NCBI GenBank assembly: GCA_900073065.1
Contig: FJOG01000032.1
Location: 260,571-315,218, forward strand
DNA from: Phialocephala subalpina
Taxonomy: Eukaryota > Ascomycota > Leotiomycetes > Helotiales > Mollisiaceae
Reading direction: 5' to 3'
DNA: 54,648 bases
Of the stretch, positions 21,427-32,502 are shown piece by piece. The translations under genes and the position numbers were made by a program. Every line of letters begins with the position of its first letter. Within the stretch, counting starts at the first letter, position 1. The notes beneath the pieces were generated by a model, which was not told where the DNA came from, did no database searches, and worked only from the letters and a program-made list of their open reading frames with translations.

Positions 21427-24293
21427 ACGGTACTCGAACGAGAAACGTGGGTGAGAGCGAGGAGAAGGAAGTGGAAGGCAGATTGGATATACATATTGGG
21501 AAATGGGATATTGGCTCGAAGTAGAAATAAAGACTGAATACAACAAGTATGGGTGTAAATAGATCGCGAAATAATAACATTCATTCGGCAGTTTCTTCTC
21601 TTAGCATCAACTATGAGCTTAGGATACATGGATGTTCCGAAAGAGCGAACTCACCCGTGAGCTGACTGCGACAGAGACCACGTCCAATTCGTTGCGAAGA
21701 CAAGTTCGCCTTTGTAACTGTATATTCAGTTGAAACTTCTTGGTCACAAATTTCGATACCAGTGTTTTCGTTTGGGTATCTCCTGAGAGTTTGGAGTTCT
21801 TGCCTTCATCTTCGACCTTCAGATGCATCGACAGATCATCCGAACGCCAAACTGACACCACGAAAGGATAGAAACAAGAAATATTCAGCGAATCAGCAGC
21901 CCAACTTTCTTCAAGCCTGAATATTTTGTGTCTGTGAGACACTGTCTCATTGGGCTCAGATCATCCACCATCCAAGTTGTCAGACGCTCATTGAACTGTT
22001 TACCGCACCGCTCCATTAGCTTTCTTGTAGCACCAAAAGCCGCCTCGGCTGATCTCGTTAATCGAGTGTCTCTGAGTAGTCCTTCTGTGGCTGGACTGAT
22101 ATTGTTCTGCCAGAGGTCTCTCTCCTACGATGTTGCTGCTTCGGCATACCGGTCAGTTCGAGTCCATTCTAAATGAACGTCGGGGTGCTGGTGTGGAGGA
22201 GGCCCATCCAGAGACTGCATATGTGCCGTTTTAAGCCAGCGTCTCGCAATGTTGTATCTGGATCCATCGTGTTGATCCAAAGAACCTGTAGGCCAATATT
22301 CCAGTCTGCAGGCCAGAATGGCCTACTCTATCAAAGCTGCAAGCTATACAGACACTCGATCGGCTCTCTGCCAATACCAAACGGTCCTTGCTAATGATAT
22401 TATGACAAGACAGCGGGTCAAGATGTCCTGCGGCCTGATAATGATTCATTGCCCCGTGTATGCCCATCTCAATGCCATGACTTCCTGGTCAGCCACTGTT
22501 GTCGATGGCCACAAGAATTACCTCCTCGACCTTCCTATACGGCCCAGCACTCGATTCCAATGTTGCTCAAGGTTGAGCAGAACATCCAAGTTCCAGCCAT
22601 AACCCAAAGACACGGTGATCGTATGTCTGCCAAACATCTCTCCAGAAGGGCTTTGACCTTGGCGTCCTGGATGGTCTAGCATCAATCGACGTACGGAATC
22701 GCGCATTCTTCCAGCCATCTCTCCATCTGGATCGACTTCGTGGGGGGAGTATAGGTTTGGAAGTTGAGGATTCGAGAGGTTCGGTATGGCGTGGCCTAGG
22801 TAGCTGCNNNNNNNNNNNNNNNNNNNNNNNNNNNNNNNNNNNNNNNNNNNNNNNNNNNNNNNNNNNNNNNNNNNNNNNNNNNNNNNNNNNNNNNNNNNNN
22901 NNNNNNNNNNNNNNNNNNNNNNNNNNNNNNNNNNNNNNNNNNNNNNNNNNNNNNNNNNNNNNNNNNNNNNNNNNNNNNNNNNNNNNNNNNNNNNNNNNNN
23001 NNNNNNNNNNNNNNNNNNNNNNNNNNNNNNNNNNNNNNNNNNNNNNNNNNNNNNNNNNNNNNNNNNNNNNNNNNNNNNNNNNNNNNNNNNNNNNNNNNNN
23101 NNNNNNNNNNNNNNNNNNNNNNNNNNNNNNNNNNNNNNNNNNNNNNNNNNNNNNNNNNNNNNNNNNNNNNNNNNNNNNNNNNNNNNNNNNNNNNNNNNNN
23201 NNNNNNNNNNNNNNNNNNNNNNNNNNNNNNNNNNNNNNNNNNNNNNNNNNNNNNNNNNNNNNNNNNNNNNNNNNNNNNNNNNNNNNNNNNNNNNNNNNNN
23301 NNNNNNNTGCTACGATCATCATCAGCACGAACTTTGTCAATTGGAGGGGCCTTAACCAGACGAAGCATGTCAAAGACTCTGTACACAGTGGACTGGAAAT
23401 ATTTAGTCCATTGCTATTCGATTTCCAGCGCATCGTGTCTTGTGAAATATCGTGAGATTTCTGGGACATCAGGAAGTGAGGTTTAAGGTTATACCCCGCC
23501 TTCATGCCTGAGGCTTCAAGATTGCTCGATGTGAATATCTTCCGTCGAACTTCAGGAGAAGACGAGCATTGGTTGCATAGGTATGGGAGCCAATACCCAG
23601 AAGAAGGCCAGCAAACACGCAAGACATGGAGAAGGTAGATAGGCTGGGAGCGATGGAAATGGGATGCCAACGCACCGACATCACCACGCGCTGAATTCAT
23701 TACGACCCTCAGATCCAAGGAGAAGCCATTGTCCACGATTCCAATCTCCCAGCCTTGCCTGGCATCCATCAAACCTGGTTTAACAGGATACTTTGGCAAA
23801 CAGACGCAGGTTATCGAATTCTCGAGGAAAGAGGGGGCCCGCGAAGTCCGGGGAAAGCTGGGAGAGTGAAACAAATTGCTGGCCTCCTGAATGATTTGGA
23901 CCAGGTATGGTGAGAGAACGAACCACGCAGAGACATCGAGCAAGCTTAGAAGCAAGTCAACAAGAGAGATGGGCGAAACCACAGCTCGTGTTGCCAACAA
24001 GAAAATGCATCGCGGAAAGGGTAGAGAAAGGAAAGGCCTTTGCAAACATGAAGGCAAAGCTCGAAGGTAGGATCAACATTCAGGAAGATGCTCTGGATGA
24101 AAAGAGACTCGAGAATATGACGTCTTGACTTGGCACGCCGGGATCATCGCTGTGCGAATTCCATTTCTAGTTCATACATGCCCTTCCAGCTCTTGAATTT
24201 TGTTGCAACCGCCGAAGCATTGTGCTTTTAGTATTCTTCCAGCTTCCTGCCATGCCAGTATCATGCCTTCGCAAATCCAACTATCTCTTATCA
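21427..24293. other. Degraded region around an assembly gap; minus-strand coding remnants
   Basis: No intact gene. On the minus strand, protein-like fragments can be read but are broken by stops and frame changes: SPATEGLLRDTRLTRSAEA and LMERCGKQFNERLTTW near 22.1-21.95 kb; MFGRHTITVSLGYGWNLD near 22.65 kb; VYRVFDMLRLVKAPPIDK at ~23.38-23.33 kb, just beside the gap. I cannot assign them to a family or decide whether they form one gene. The apparent long frames over the gap arise only from N being read as open. Confidence 0.45.
22808..23307. other. Assembly gap of exactly 500 N
   Basis: An unbroken run of N from 22808 to 23307. The round length suggests a scaffold gap of unknown true size. 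Sequence on both sides is in the degraded region, so a repeat may have caused it. Confidence 0.99.
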
Positions 24294-24780
24294 TCACACC
24301 TCGAGTACCTGGTACGGGCTCAGATCTGTACGCAAGAAAGTAGCGCGTGGATGGCGGCCCCTGTTAGCCTGGAGCATATCCACCAAAGCATCATATGGAA
24401 GCAGATCAGGACCCAGTGCACTCCAGTTTGCGAAGTCTTCAACCTTGCTATTAAAAGCAAGCTGTTGAATAAGCAGCTTCCGGGGACCGTTGCCGGGTGA
24501 GGTATTTCTACAGACCCTTCCTGGCAATCGTGCTTGAACCTCGTCTTCAATCTCGCGTCGCTCTTCAATAGCTCATGTTGCGATGTTCTGGAGCTTCGGC
24601 ATCAAAAGCATATCTGCCAGCATCCACAGCTCGAAGAGATCCTTTACAATCGGTACTTGACCGGCATCATCGAGGATTGTCTTAGTATACTTGGCAACGA
24701 GTCCAGCAGCTTCTCGGGTTGTGTCCTGCATCTCACTCTCAATTTGCATCTCACAACTTGAACTCCGCGTGCTATGTCGC
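24294..24780 (-). pseudogene. BTB/POZ-domain protein fragment, frameshifted
   Basis: On the minus strand from about 24760 an open stretch contains ILDDAGQVPIVKDLFELW and then MLADMLLMPKLQNIA, which resembles the end of fungal BTB/POZ domains (L-x-x-L-W-x-L-A-D-x-L-L-x-P-x-L-Q-N). After a frame change near 24565 the sequence continues as VCRNTSPGNGPRKLLIQQLA and VDMLQANRGRHP, typical of the segment behind the BTB domain. The N-terminal half of the domain is not recognisable and no start codon is convincing. BTB proteins often act as dimerising adaptors, but this copy is unlikely to be functional. Confidence 0.5.
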
Positions 24781-25318
24781 GAAATGCGTATTTGAAAGTG
24801 GCTTTATTGACACCATTGCTGTCTGTATCTATGGGGCTATGCAGAAGCCGGCGTATAGGTTCATTACCACCTTCGGGTAATACGAGAGAAGGTAACCTTC
24901 TCATGGGGTCCGTGAACGACGCCCATGAAATGCCCAAGTCACTGCCAGTTCAGGATGTTGCTCGAACTGCAGACGCCTTCATCTTCTCCTCTGTATGCTT
25001 CCTGACCATCTCCAATTAATTACTCAACCGACGACTTCCCAAGAGCGCCCACCAGAACTTCCTTAGACTTCAGAAAGTCATCTTTCGGTGCTTCCAGCAT
25101 CGTCTTCATGCTCTCCTCGTAGACCGTCTCCCAACGAAAAATGATTTCCAGGAACATCTTGCTCGCCACGTTGTTGAAGGCCATCACTGCCGCAGTAAGA
25201 TCTTTGGTTGTAGGCCCAGCTCCTTGAAAGTGTTGCATGTTCCATTGACGCATCGTTCCAGGAGGGCTCGCCTTCTCCACGCTCGCTACTCGTGAAGAGA
25301 AAAATTCCCCGTATGGTA

Positions 25319-26652
25319 AGAGTTAGGGCCACAGCTCTCCGGCACCCTTAAGCAAGAACATCAAATGACCCCTTGTTTTGAAATAATTATAACTTTTACA
25401 TTTTCTTATAGTTTCCTCCCAAATTTGAATCATACATTAATGAATAATAGCTAACCCTTTTACCTCAATTACATCTTCTAATTTACAAGTTAATCTCTCT
25501 GTGTATTTGCGGTAATCACGTGGATCCACTTGATCCCATAGCCTCTGAATCTCCCTACATAATGCTTCCTTAGAAGTTAGTACAAATGGAAGCTTCTTCA
25601 ATTCTTCTTTTATCCACCTCCAAACCTTCTCAATAACGTTCAAATCGGGCGAAGAAAGGGGCCAATCAAAGCCTCGAATACTATGTTAAAGCTTAGCAAG
25701 TCTCGCATGCCCCTTATAGACCTTTGCCCCATCTTCCATGAAGATATACTCCGATCCAAGCTCGTCAAATAAAAGGAAAACAATAAGTTCAAGTACTTGA
25801 TCACAGTACGCCCGCGAATTGACTCCTTTAGCCTCTTCCTCCTTCTCTAAGAAGACCAATAGAGACTTGTAATCTCAACCAATTGCTCCCCAAATCATGA
25901 CCGATACTCTTCTTGACCTATAAGTCGATCGAATGCAGTCTGAACACCTCTTTTCATTTACCCTTCGAGTCACCCAAACCCTTCCATTCTTCCCTAGCTC
26001 AAAAATGCACTCATCAGACCATATAACCTTTCTCTAATCCCCCCCTCCTTCTCTCGAGGCTGCCCAGTCAAATGTCCCCCACCATTGATACTTATAAGCA
26101 AAAGCAAGCCTCTTTTTTGCTTATGCGCGAGAGATAAAAAGCCTAAGACATGCAATATAGCGACGGTAGCCTGCTTTACGGAGTTCTCGACGAATAGTGC
26201 GTACTAAAGCTGGGATATTGAGAGCTCTTTTGACTTGTTCAAAGGTCATGCGTCTTATAGTGTAATTTCTTGCGATAAACCGAATAATTTGGCGAATCCA
26301 ACGTTAATCTAAAAGCTTCTTTTAATATTTCTTCCCAAATCTTGTTCTACGGCTAAAAAGAGCTTTGCAAATATCTTAAGCAGTGGATTTAAGAACCTCT
26401 AATTCCTTAAAGATCTGCCCCCAGGATTTTCTATCGCGTCGCGCTTATTGGACTCTAGCTCGTTTTGGAGTATACTAATCTTGATGCGGCATATGGGGAA
26501 GAGAGGATAATAGAATATCTGTTTCCATTTTGAATTTGAAGAGGTTTGGATTAATAGTTGTAGTGCAATTGAGGTTTAAAGAGGGTGGGTAGGAAATTAT
26601 GGTGGGGGGTTAATCTCGCTTAAGGGTGCCGGAGAGCTGTGGCCTTAACTCT
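25319..26652 (-). mobile_element. Tc1/mariner-type DNA transposon with TA target duplication
   Basis: A 1334-bp element. Its ends are ~35-bp inverted repeats beginning AGAGTTA(G/A)GGCCACAGC and ending at CCCTTAAGC, with one mismatch. TA flanks both sides (25317-25318 and 26653-26654). Inside, on the minus strand, lies a decayed transposase. Merging the flanks at one TA restores the host reading frame through GYYGPVV|PYGEFF, which proves the insertion point. Confidence 0.93.
25437..26470 (-). pseudogene. Tc1/mariner (DDE) transposase remnant
   Basis: The minus strand reads through a helix-turn-helix-like part (RRTRFGKKY, FEQVKRALNIPALV) into the catalytic domain: WSDECIFELGKNGRVWV with the first Asp, YIFMEDGAKVYKGHA with the second, and SPDLNVIEKVWRWIKEELKK with the third acidic region. 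Several in-frame stops interrupt it; DWRK reads D-stop-RK and AKLQH reads AKL-stop-H, as expected from C-to-T changes on either strand (RIP). The C-terminal 68 codons remain open (25643-25437). The element cannot make an active enzyme. Confidence 0.88.
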
Positions 26653-27621
26653 TACAACAGGACCATAGTAACCGTATTGTGCCCCCACCAGATCAAGTAC
26701 ATATTGCTCCCCACTGTTCTTCAAAGTAACCACGATGCTTTCATGTCGATACAAAGTCTTGTCTTCTAAACCAGTAGAAAAGTATATGACCAAAACGCGC
26801 TTCGGATTCTTGAAAACCGTGGTATACTCTGTGAGGTCGGAGGCGACATGTGTGTCAATGATTGTTAGCATACGCAAAGCCTGTTACGTCGGGAGTCTGA
26901 AGGTCAACTCACCCTTGAGGACATGCTCGATCATATTATCCATCCATCCGACAGCGTCATTGCATGCTAAGTGTACCAGTATTGCCTTCTTGTCTTCCTT
27001 TTTTCGGGACCAAATGGTGTGGAAATGGCTCAAGAAGGTCAAGATTGAAGCGAATTGGTCGATCAAAATCAATCTCGTACAGCTTCATCTTTCCGTCCTT
27101 CCCCTCGATCTTCGCAATACCCTTGTCGAAGACATTCTCTCGATAGACATAGAACATCTCCTGCAGCAGATCGCCAGCAGGGTAGAGCATTTTGCGCATC
27201 TTGAGGTGCATGCATGCGGTCTTGTTGGTTGGCCAGGAAGCAACTTGGCGAGCTTTGCCGCAGAGGAGGCGGCTTTGATACCATCGTTGAGGATTGGCGC
27301 GTCTTTGTAACCTTTGCAGTGGAGGCTTGCTGGTTTCTGACAGTGAGCGCATGGGTGAGCACATGGTTGTGCTTGAGGCTGTTGAGTCGTCGCAATCTTG
27401 ATTATGTTGAAGGTGGGTTGTCGGGGAGGGAGGTTTTTGACGTGGATGAGATCGAAGAGGTTAATGGAAGTTGGAGGGCTTTATGCAAAGCTGAGTTAAG
27501 AGCCAAGCGAGGAGTTCTAGTGTATCCTTCAGAGGTTCAACCACAAGTCGATGAATTCTGATGATGAGGCCTCATGTGTAATCAGCCTCTACAAGTAGCA
27601 CTATGCTATCTTCAATGCGTC

Positions 27622-29428
27622 TCAACGTCCGTCAAGCTCTTGATCTATCTCGTCCCTTCCTATCGCCTCCTCTACTTTTGCTTTCAATTCATCTCCTTCA
27701 ACCTCACGTCCCCAGCCTCGGAGCCATCCTTCCAATCTAAGCATAAGGTCAATAGCCCCTGGATCGGTAACACCCCACTTATCCACGCTCAAATCCACAG
27801 CTTGTTGTAAATTATTCGCGGCCGAGGTTCTTTTCTCCCGGCGGTATTGACTCTCTGAGATGAGTTGTAAAGCTCTGATCTTTTCCTCATACCAGTATTG
27901 TTCTTCAGCAACAGTCAGTGCAGCTAGTCCTAGCTCCTCAGCTTCTGCACACCGTCCTTGGTCCATTAGACTCCATCCTAAGTTGATTCTGATGCTTAAA
28001 GTCTGCTTCTTCGAAACGCATGATCCGGCTTCCCATTGTGCAAGAAGTCCTTGAAGAAGTTTTTCTTCTTCTACAACATTGACGCTTTCATGTACGCAAC
28101 GGATGAAGTCGAGACTAATTTCTAGACTAGATTGGTGAAATTGTCCAAGAGATCTCTCGAATCCATCAATTTTACATTTCCAAGCCTGGATAACTGCCTG
28201 CTCAAGTGTATCTTCCTCAAGGGCGGCGATGAGGCGACCGATATGAGCCCAAGGGCCACTCTGAGTACATACACTTTCTGCCACATCGCAAAAGTATTTG
28301 CGTAATATTTCAGCGATTTCGGAACGTCGATTTCGTCTGAAGAAAAGAATATTGTCTAGAAAATAGTCTAAAGCTAGTGGGTGTTCGCTTTGAATAATGT
28401 CTTTGACGAGCTTGAACCCATTGGAGAGCGTTCGGCGAAAGTTAACGTGTAGGCCTCTTGCCAAGAACTGTACAGCGGTGTTGCAATAGTTTTCAAAATT
28501 GCCAAGTAATCTCTGGCTATGGCTGCCCCTTAACGCGATGGATGTGCAATATCCATCCTCACCGGTGATCCAAGTTCCCTTGTCAAAAGACCCCTCGACG
28601 TATGTCTTGACAGTGAGGAAAAGACGTTCAGGTATGAGAAGTGTGTGTGGCGCTGAAGGCGAGTGATGAATATCTTGATTGTTGGATAGCAGGCTGTACA
28701 TGGTCTTGAGGGTCATTTCAATGATCTTCTCGTCTTCAACGAAGCATGATGTGTCGGCCAATTTTTGATCGTCGATTTCGGTAGACTCAAAATTGTATGC
28801 TGAGGCCGGGAACAATGAGCCTTGCTTTTGAGTAGTTTCCCAGAAATTCAATAAAGGCTTACCACCGACAGGCTGGTCGTGGTTCTTGGTAGATATGTCT
28901 ATAGGCATTGGCGATGGTGTCCGGTAGGAAATATCCGAGGGGGTGGGAGCGTCATATGCCTCTTGGTCTATCATTTTCCTCTTTCGTCTAAGGTATTGAG
29001 TAACCTGGTCCATAGTCACAGTCTGCCCTTGTACTCGAAAAGCTGTTCGTTTTCCCACTGCCGCTCTTTCGGTGTGTTTTCGAAGAATAGCAAACATATC
29101 GCTTTCCTTGTGCTTCTTCTCAATCTTCCACTTCTTCGTCCGATCTCGATACATCCTTGGCCTGCTGAATGTTAGTAAGAGCAGTGGATGAGCCAGAAGG
29201 CAATACTTACGTCGCAAAGTGGCCGTATTGAGTAGCCATGATTTGGGCGACTTCCTTCAATTTCTTGTTCTCGTCGAGAAACAAGCGTTTGATGACTGGC
29301 CGATGGCGCTCCCAGTGCTCCGGGGAAGGAGCGACCCGGTTGGTGTTTGGCGCCATAATGTTGGGCTCGACTACCTGAAGTGAAGGGGTCAAAGAATAGG
29401 CAGGAGCGAAGGGGGTATTGAAAGCCAT
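27622..29428 (-). CDS. Clr5-domain protein (putative transcriptional regulator)
   Basis: Two minus-strand exons, 29428-29211 and 29161-27622, with a 49-nt intron (GTAAGT, CTAAC branch); 585 residues. The N-terminal Clr5 domain is completed by splicing: HWERHRPVIKRLFLDE, KEVAQIMATQYGHFAT|P and RMYRDRTKKWKIEKK. A bipartite basic stretch (RRKRK) follows. The rest (about 250-585) is helical with repeat-like units (INLGWSLMDQGRCAEAEELG, ISESQYRREKR), suggesting TPR-like pairs. Clr5 domains occur in fungal proteins linked to gene regulation; its targets are unknown. I chose the ATG at 29428 rather than an in-frame ATG at 29551 because a TATA-like ATATATATTT lies between them. The gene sits between two broken MYND genes and next to an AT-rich element. 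Confidence 0.85.
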
Positions 29429-29627
29429 GTTTCGATACGTCGGCTCAGGATTGGGAGCCAGGTCAGGTATGCGAATGATGAGTGATGATCGAGCAAATGA
29501 GACGGGCGGTGGGTTTTTCAGATATATATTTTCATAGCAAGTGAAACACAATGAAGTTGTGGCTGAGGTCCTTTTGTGTTGCTGCTGCCAGTTGGAGGAT
29601 TAACCGAGCAAAAAGACGGTGTAAATA

Positions 29628-30529
29628 GATCCTATCCCTTTCGGCCAACCCCCCCCTATTGGCCACCTCGCTTAGCTCACCGCTCTTATATACTCTCGCA
29701 CTTTAAACTCTTATTTCTTAATAACTTTTTAATAAATTAACTCTAAATTTTGCCGACGCTTAGAATTAACGATAAAACTTTTATATATTAAAGAAAATAT
29801 TTAATGAATATTTTATAAATAAAATATAAATAAAATTAAAATTATAAAAAACGAAAGAAAAATAAATTAATAATTAAAAATATTAATATTTCATTTAAAA
29901 GAAAAAGTTTAATTCTAAGATTTAAATTTCTTTTATCGAATATATTTTTATTATATTTACTTATAATTATAAATTATATATAATATTAAATTAAATAATT
30001 AAAAGAATTAAAAATTTAAATTTTGTTTTTTATATTTAATTTTTTTCCTTTTTATTTATTAATTAATTTACGAATATAAGAAAATAAACTTTTATATATA
30101 ATTAAATATTCTTAATAATATTAATTATAATAAACTTTTATTAAATTAAAATATTTTAAAAATTAAAAATTTAATATTATCGAAAATAATTATATAAATA
30201 ATAATATTATTTTGAAAAAAAAAATCCTTATTTTCTAAATAATTTTATATAATTTATTAAAAACTTAATTAATTATTTTAAATAATTACGAAAATTATAA
30301 AATAATAAAATTTATATAAAATATTAATTAATTCAAAGTTTAAAATTATTAAAAAAGTTTAAATTAAAATTAAAAATTATTAGATTAAAATAAAAATTCT
30401 AAATTACTTGAAAATAATATTTTTATAATAGATTATATAATAATTCAAGAATAAAAAAGATATAATAGTCTAAAGTAATAAGAACTAAGCGAGGTAACCG
30501 ATAAAAGGGGGGCCGAAAGGAGTGGGATC
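29628..30529. mobile_element. AT-rich TIR element (RIP-degraded, non-autonomous), TA flanked
   Basis: A 902-bp element flanked by TA (29626-29627 and 30530-30531). Imperfect terminal inverted repeats begin GATCC, continue with TTTCGGCC and a C-run, and end at ACCTCGCTTAG. The interior is extremely AT-rich with no readable coding sequence. The inner part of the repeat is shared with the element at 51241-53078, so the two are related; this one is shorter and probably an internally deleted derivative. Confidence 0.8.
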
Positions 30530-31262
30530 TATCTTATTGCATGGCACGAGCCATAGTTACACAATAGCTTCTTCGCAGCATTACAGCCAATAGATGTAGA
30601 GACCTGCATGGACGTTTTGCTCGCCTAACAACCAATGCCAACGAACAGGATCTCTTAGCAATAACAAACTCGGCTCCAACTTCTTTTTGGACTTTGGTTT
30701 GGCTGTAAAGAACGGGATCAAAATTGGGGAGATGATGTCAGAAGAGATAGAGAGCTTGAACACCTAGAATGAACGAACGACGAGGCATGCCCAGAGAAAA
30801 CGACCTGAAAGATTACACCCCGAGGCTGAGAGACATGCTCAAGAATGCGTGCTCAACAACGTTTGAGAATCCACCTTTGCAGATTTCGAGACAATCCCAA
30901 CGCCGTGCATTTGGTTCTATATGTCCGATATTCACTTGAGGGTGGTGAAAGAATTGTCTGATGTATCGAACTTGCCTGGCACATTCGCCTAGCATTCGAA
31001 AAGACCGCTCGCAAGAGACCCACTACCACCCAGGTAAGTGCGTTCACTTTCGACTACCCATCGAAGCTGAGGCCCTCGCCGTGAACTTTCAAGGCCCTTC
31101 CAATGTCCAAAATCTTTGTCAACAGATTCCCTCCTCTTTTCAACCACAAGCAACCAACAACCTTCAATTCCAGGCAAACCAACACAAAACGTCCTCGGCG
31201 TACGCAACTCACCCCTTCAAAATCCAGACATCAACTACGTCAGCCTCGCAAGCTACGTGACC
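30530..31262. other. Upstream region of MYND copy 2, no supported gene
   Basis: About 730 bp with short open frames only. Some pyrimidine-rich stretches just before 31263 fit a promoter or leader. Confidence 0.4.
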
Positions 31263-32334
31263 ATGTCTTCCCCCACACTAACCTACCCCTGCTCCAGCTG
31301 CTCCAATTTCTCCAAACCAACAACAAACTTCTGCTCCAGCTGCTCCATCGAACCCATCCTCCTCCCATCCGAGCCCCTCACCAAAACAGCTTACTGCTCC
31401 CCAAGCTGCCAAAATCCCACTGGCCCACACACAAGGACCTCTGTCGCCGTCTCCAGACACGGAAGTAACTCTACCGTGCCGTCGCTGTCCTCCAACAAAT
31501 CTTCTATGTGTATCGGGAGAGAGCATTTGATAAACATATCCGCAGGGTGGAGAAAGAGGGGTGTGTTTTGAGGGTTTGGGATGCTGGGTTTGGACAGCAT
31601 GTTGCGGATTATGATGTTTTGGCGAAGTTTCCTACGGAACTCTTCGACGACCTCGAGGAGATAGATAAACACGCCGCTTTGGTTGCTGGAGCGTCTGGAG
31701 ATGCCGTTGAGTTATTGCTCTCCGGTACTTATCTGCCTCCCTCCCCATCATCATCGCCTGCTAACTTTTGCTTCTCCGTCCAGACATTGCGGAGAGTATT
31801 GCGGAGATTACAATCGAGACCAAGAACCCGAAAATGTTTGTCGTAATTGTCCATGGACCGGATACGATTGAAGTTGCAGATAAATATCATATTTTGAAAG
31901 TCAAGTTGAAGAATGGAGAAGAAGAATACGTGCTTGACCTCACTTCTGCCAAACACGGTTATCCGGACCTTGTTGTTCCTTGGTCGGAATACTTGTCAAC
32001 ACGAGTTGGGAAGGCATTGGCGACTGAAGGTTTTGGAAGTACCCGCGATCGCCTTCTAGAGAGGGTTGAGAAGCCGACCATCAAGGGTGCACTGGTGCGC
32101 ATCAACAAGCAAGTAGTGGAGGCGGTGGGTATTGCATTAAAGAAGATTGAGCAGGGACAGGGTATTAGGTTTTTTGATCTCAAGAAGATGGTCTACTTCA
32201 GCTTTGAGCAACTGGCCAAAGATACAGCGACGTACACGGGGATAATAATTCAGAGTCTGCTGGATTTGATGAAGAAGAGTGACGAGGAGAAGGCGAAGTT
32301 GATGGGCGGCGATGTTTCGCTGGTAAAAGAATGA
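31263..32334 (+). pseudogene. MYND-type zinc-finger protein gene, copy 2, frameshift and stop
   Basis: The gene starts MSSPTLTYPCSSCSNFSKP, then FCSSCSIEPILLP and AYCSPSCQ. At the A-run 31411-31414 the frame must slip by one base to give KSHWPTHKDLCRRLQTRK, completing a MYND finger (C-x2-C, C-x2-C, YCS-x2-CQ, H-x3-C). An in-frame TAA at 31466 follows; CAA would be the simple C-to-T ancestor. The frame continues as AVAVLQQIFYVYRERAFDKH to a 59-nt intron (31725-31783). The second exon, open to 32334, carries DIAESIAEITIETKNPKMF, EEYVLDLTSAKHGY and VVPWSEYLSTRVG. It is homologous to the copy at 25020-27500 on the other strand. If the slip and stop were sequence errors it would be an intact gene of roughly 340 residues. 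Confidence 0.72.
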
Positions 32335-32502
32335 GTTCAGGTGTTACAGTGAGCGGAATGTATTCCAACTCGTGCACGAGCAAGGAAGTGCTTTGAGACT
32401 TGGTCTCGAGAGCGACACTTTTGCGACTTGAGATATTTGCCGCGACACTGGCGCAGCGACTGGAACAAAAGCATTGCATTTTTTCCCGGGTCCTACAGGT
32501 AT

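Larger units (their letters stand above)
25020..27500 (-). pseudogene. MYND-type zinc-finger protein gene, copy 1, split by a transposon
   Basis: Reading the minus strand from ~27400: a finger PCAHPCAHCQKPASLHCKGY, then after a frame change near 27280 LLCGKARQVASWPTNKTAC, the usual C-terminal half of a MYND finger with one Cys read as Arg. The body MLYPAGDLLQEMFYVYRENV follows. A second frame change at the six-A run near 27003 leads to KKEDKKAILVHLACNDAVG. An 84-nt intron (26829-26912, CTAAC branch) precedes EYTTVFKNPKRVLVIY and EQYVLDLVGAQYGYYGPVV, where the transposon at 25319-26652 interrupts. Beyond it the frame resumes as PYGEFFSSRVASVEKA and ends at 25020. It is homologous to the gene at 31263-32334 (VLDL, VVP, S-RV shared in register). 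MYND fingers mediate protein contacts; this copy is dead. Confidence 0.72.

Noticed and set aside
22567..24057. A 496-codon minus frame and other long frames across 22.8-23.3 kb
   Set aside because: Their length comes from the run of 500 N being read as open; the real flanking parts are in different frames and hold no single family.
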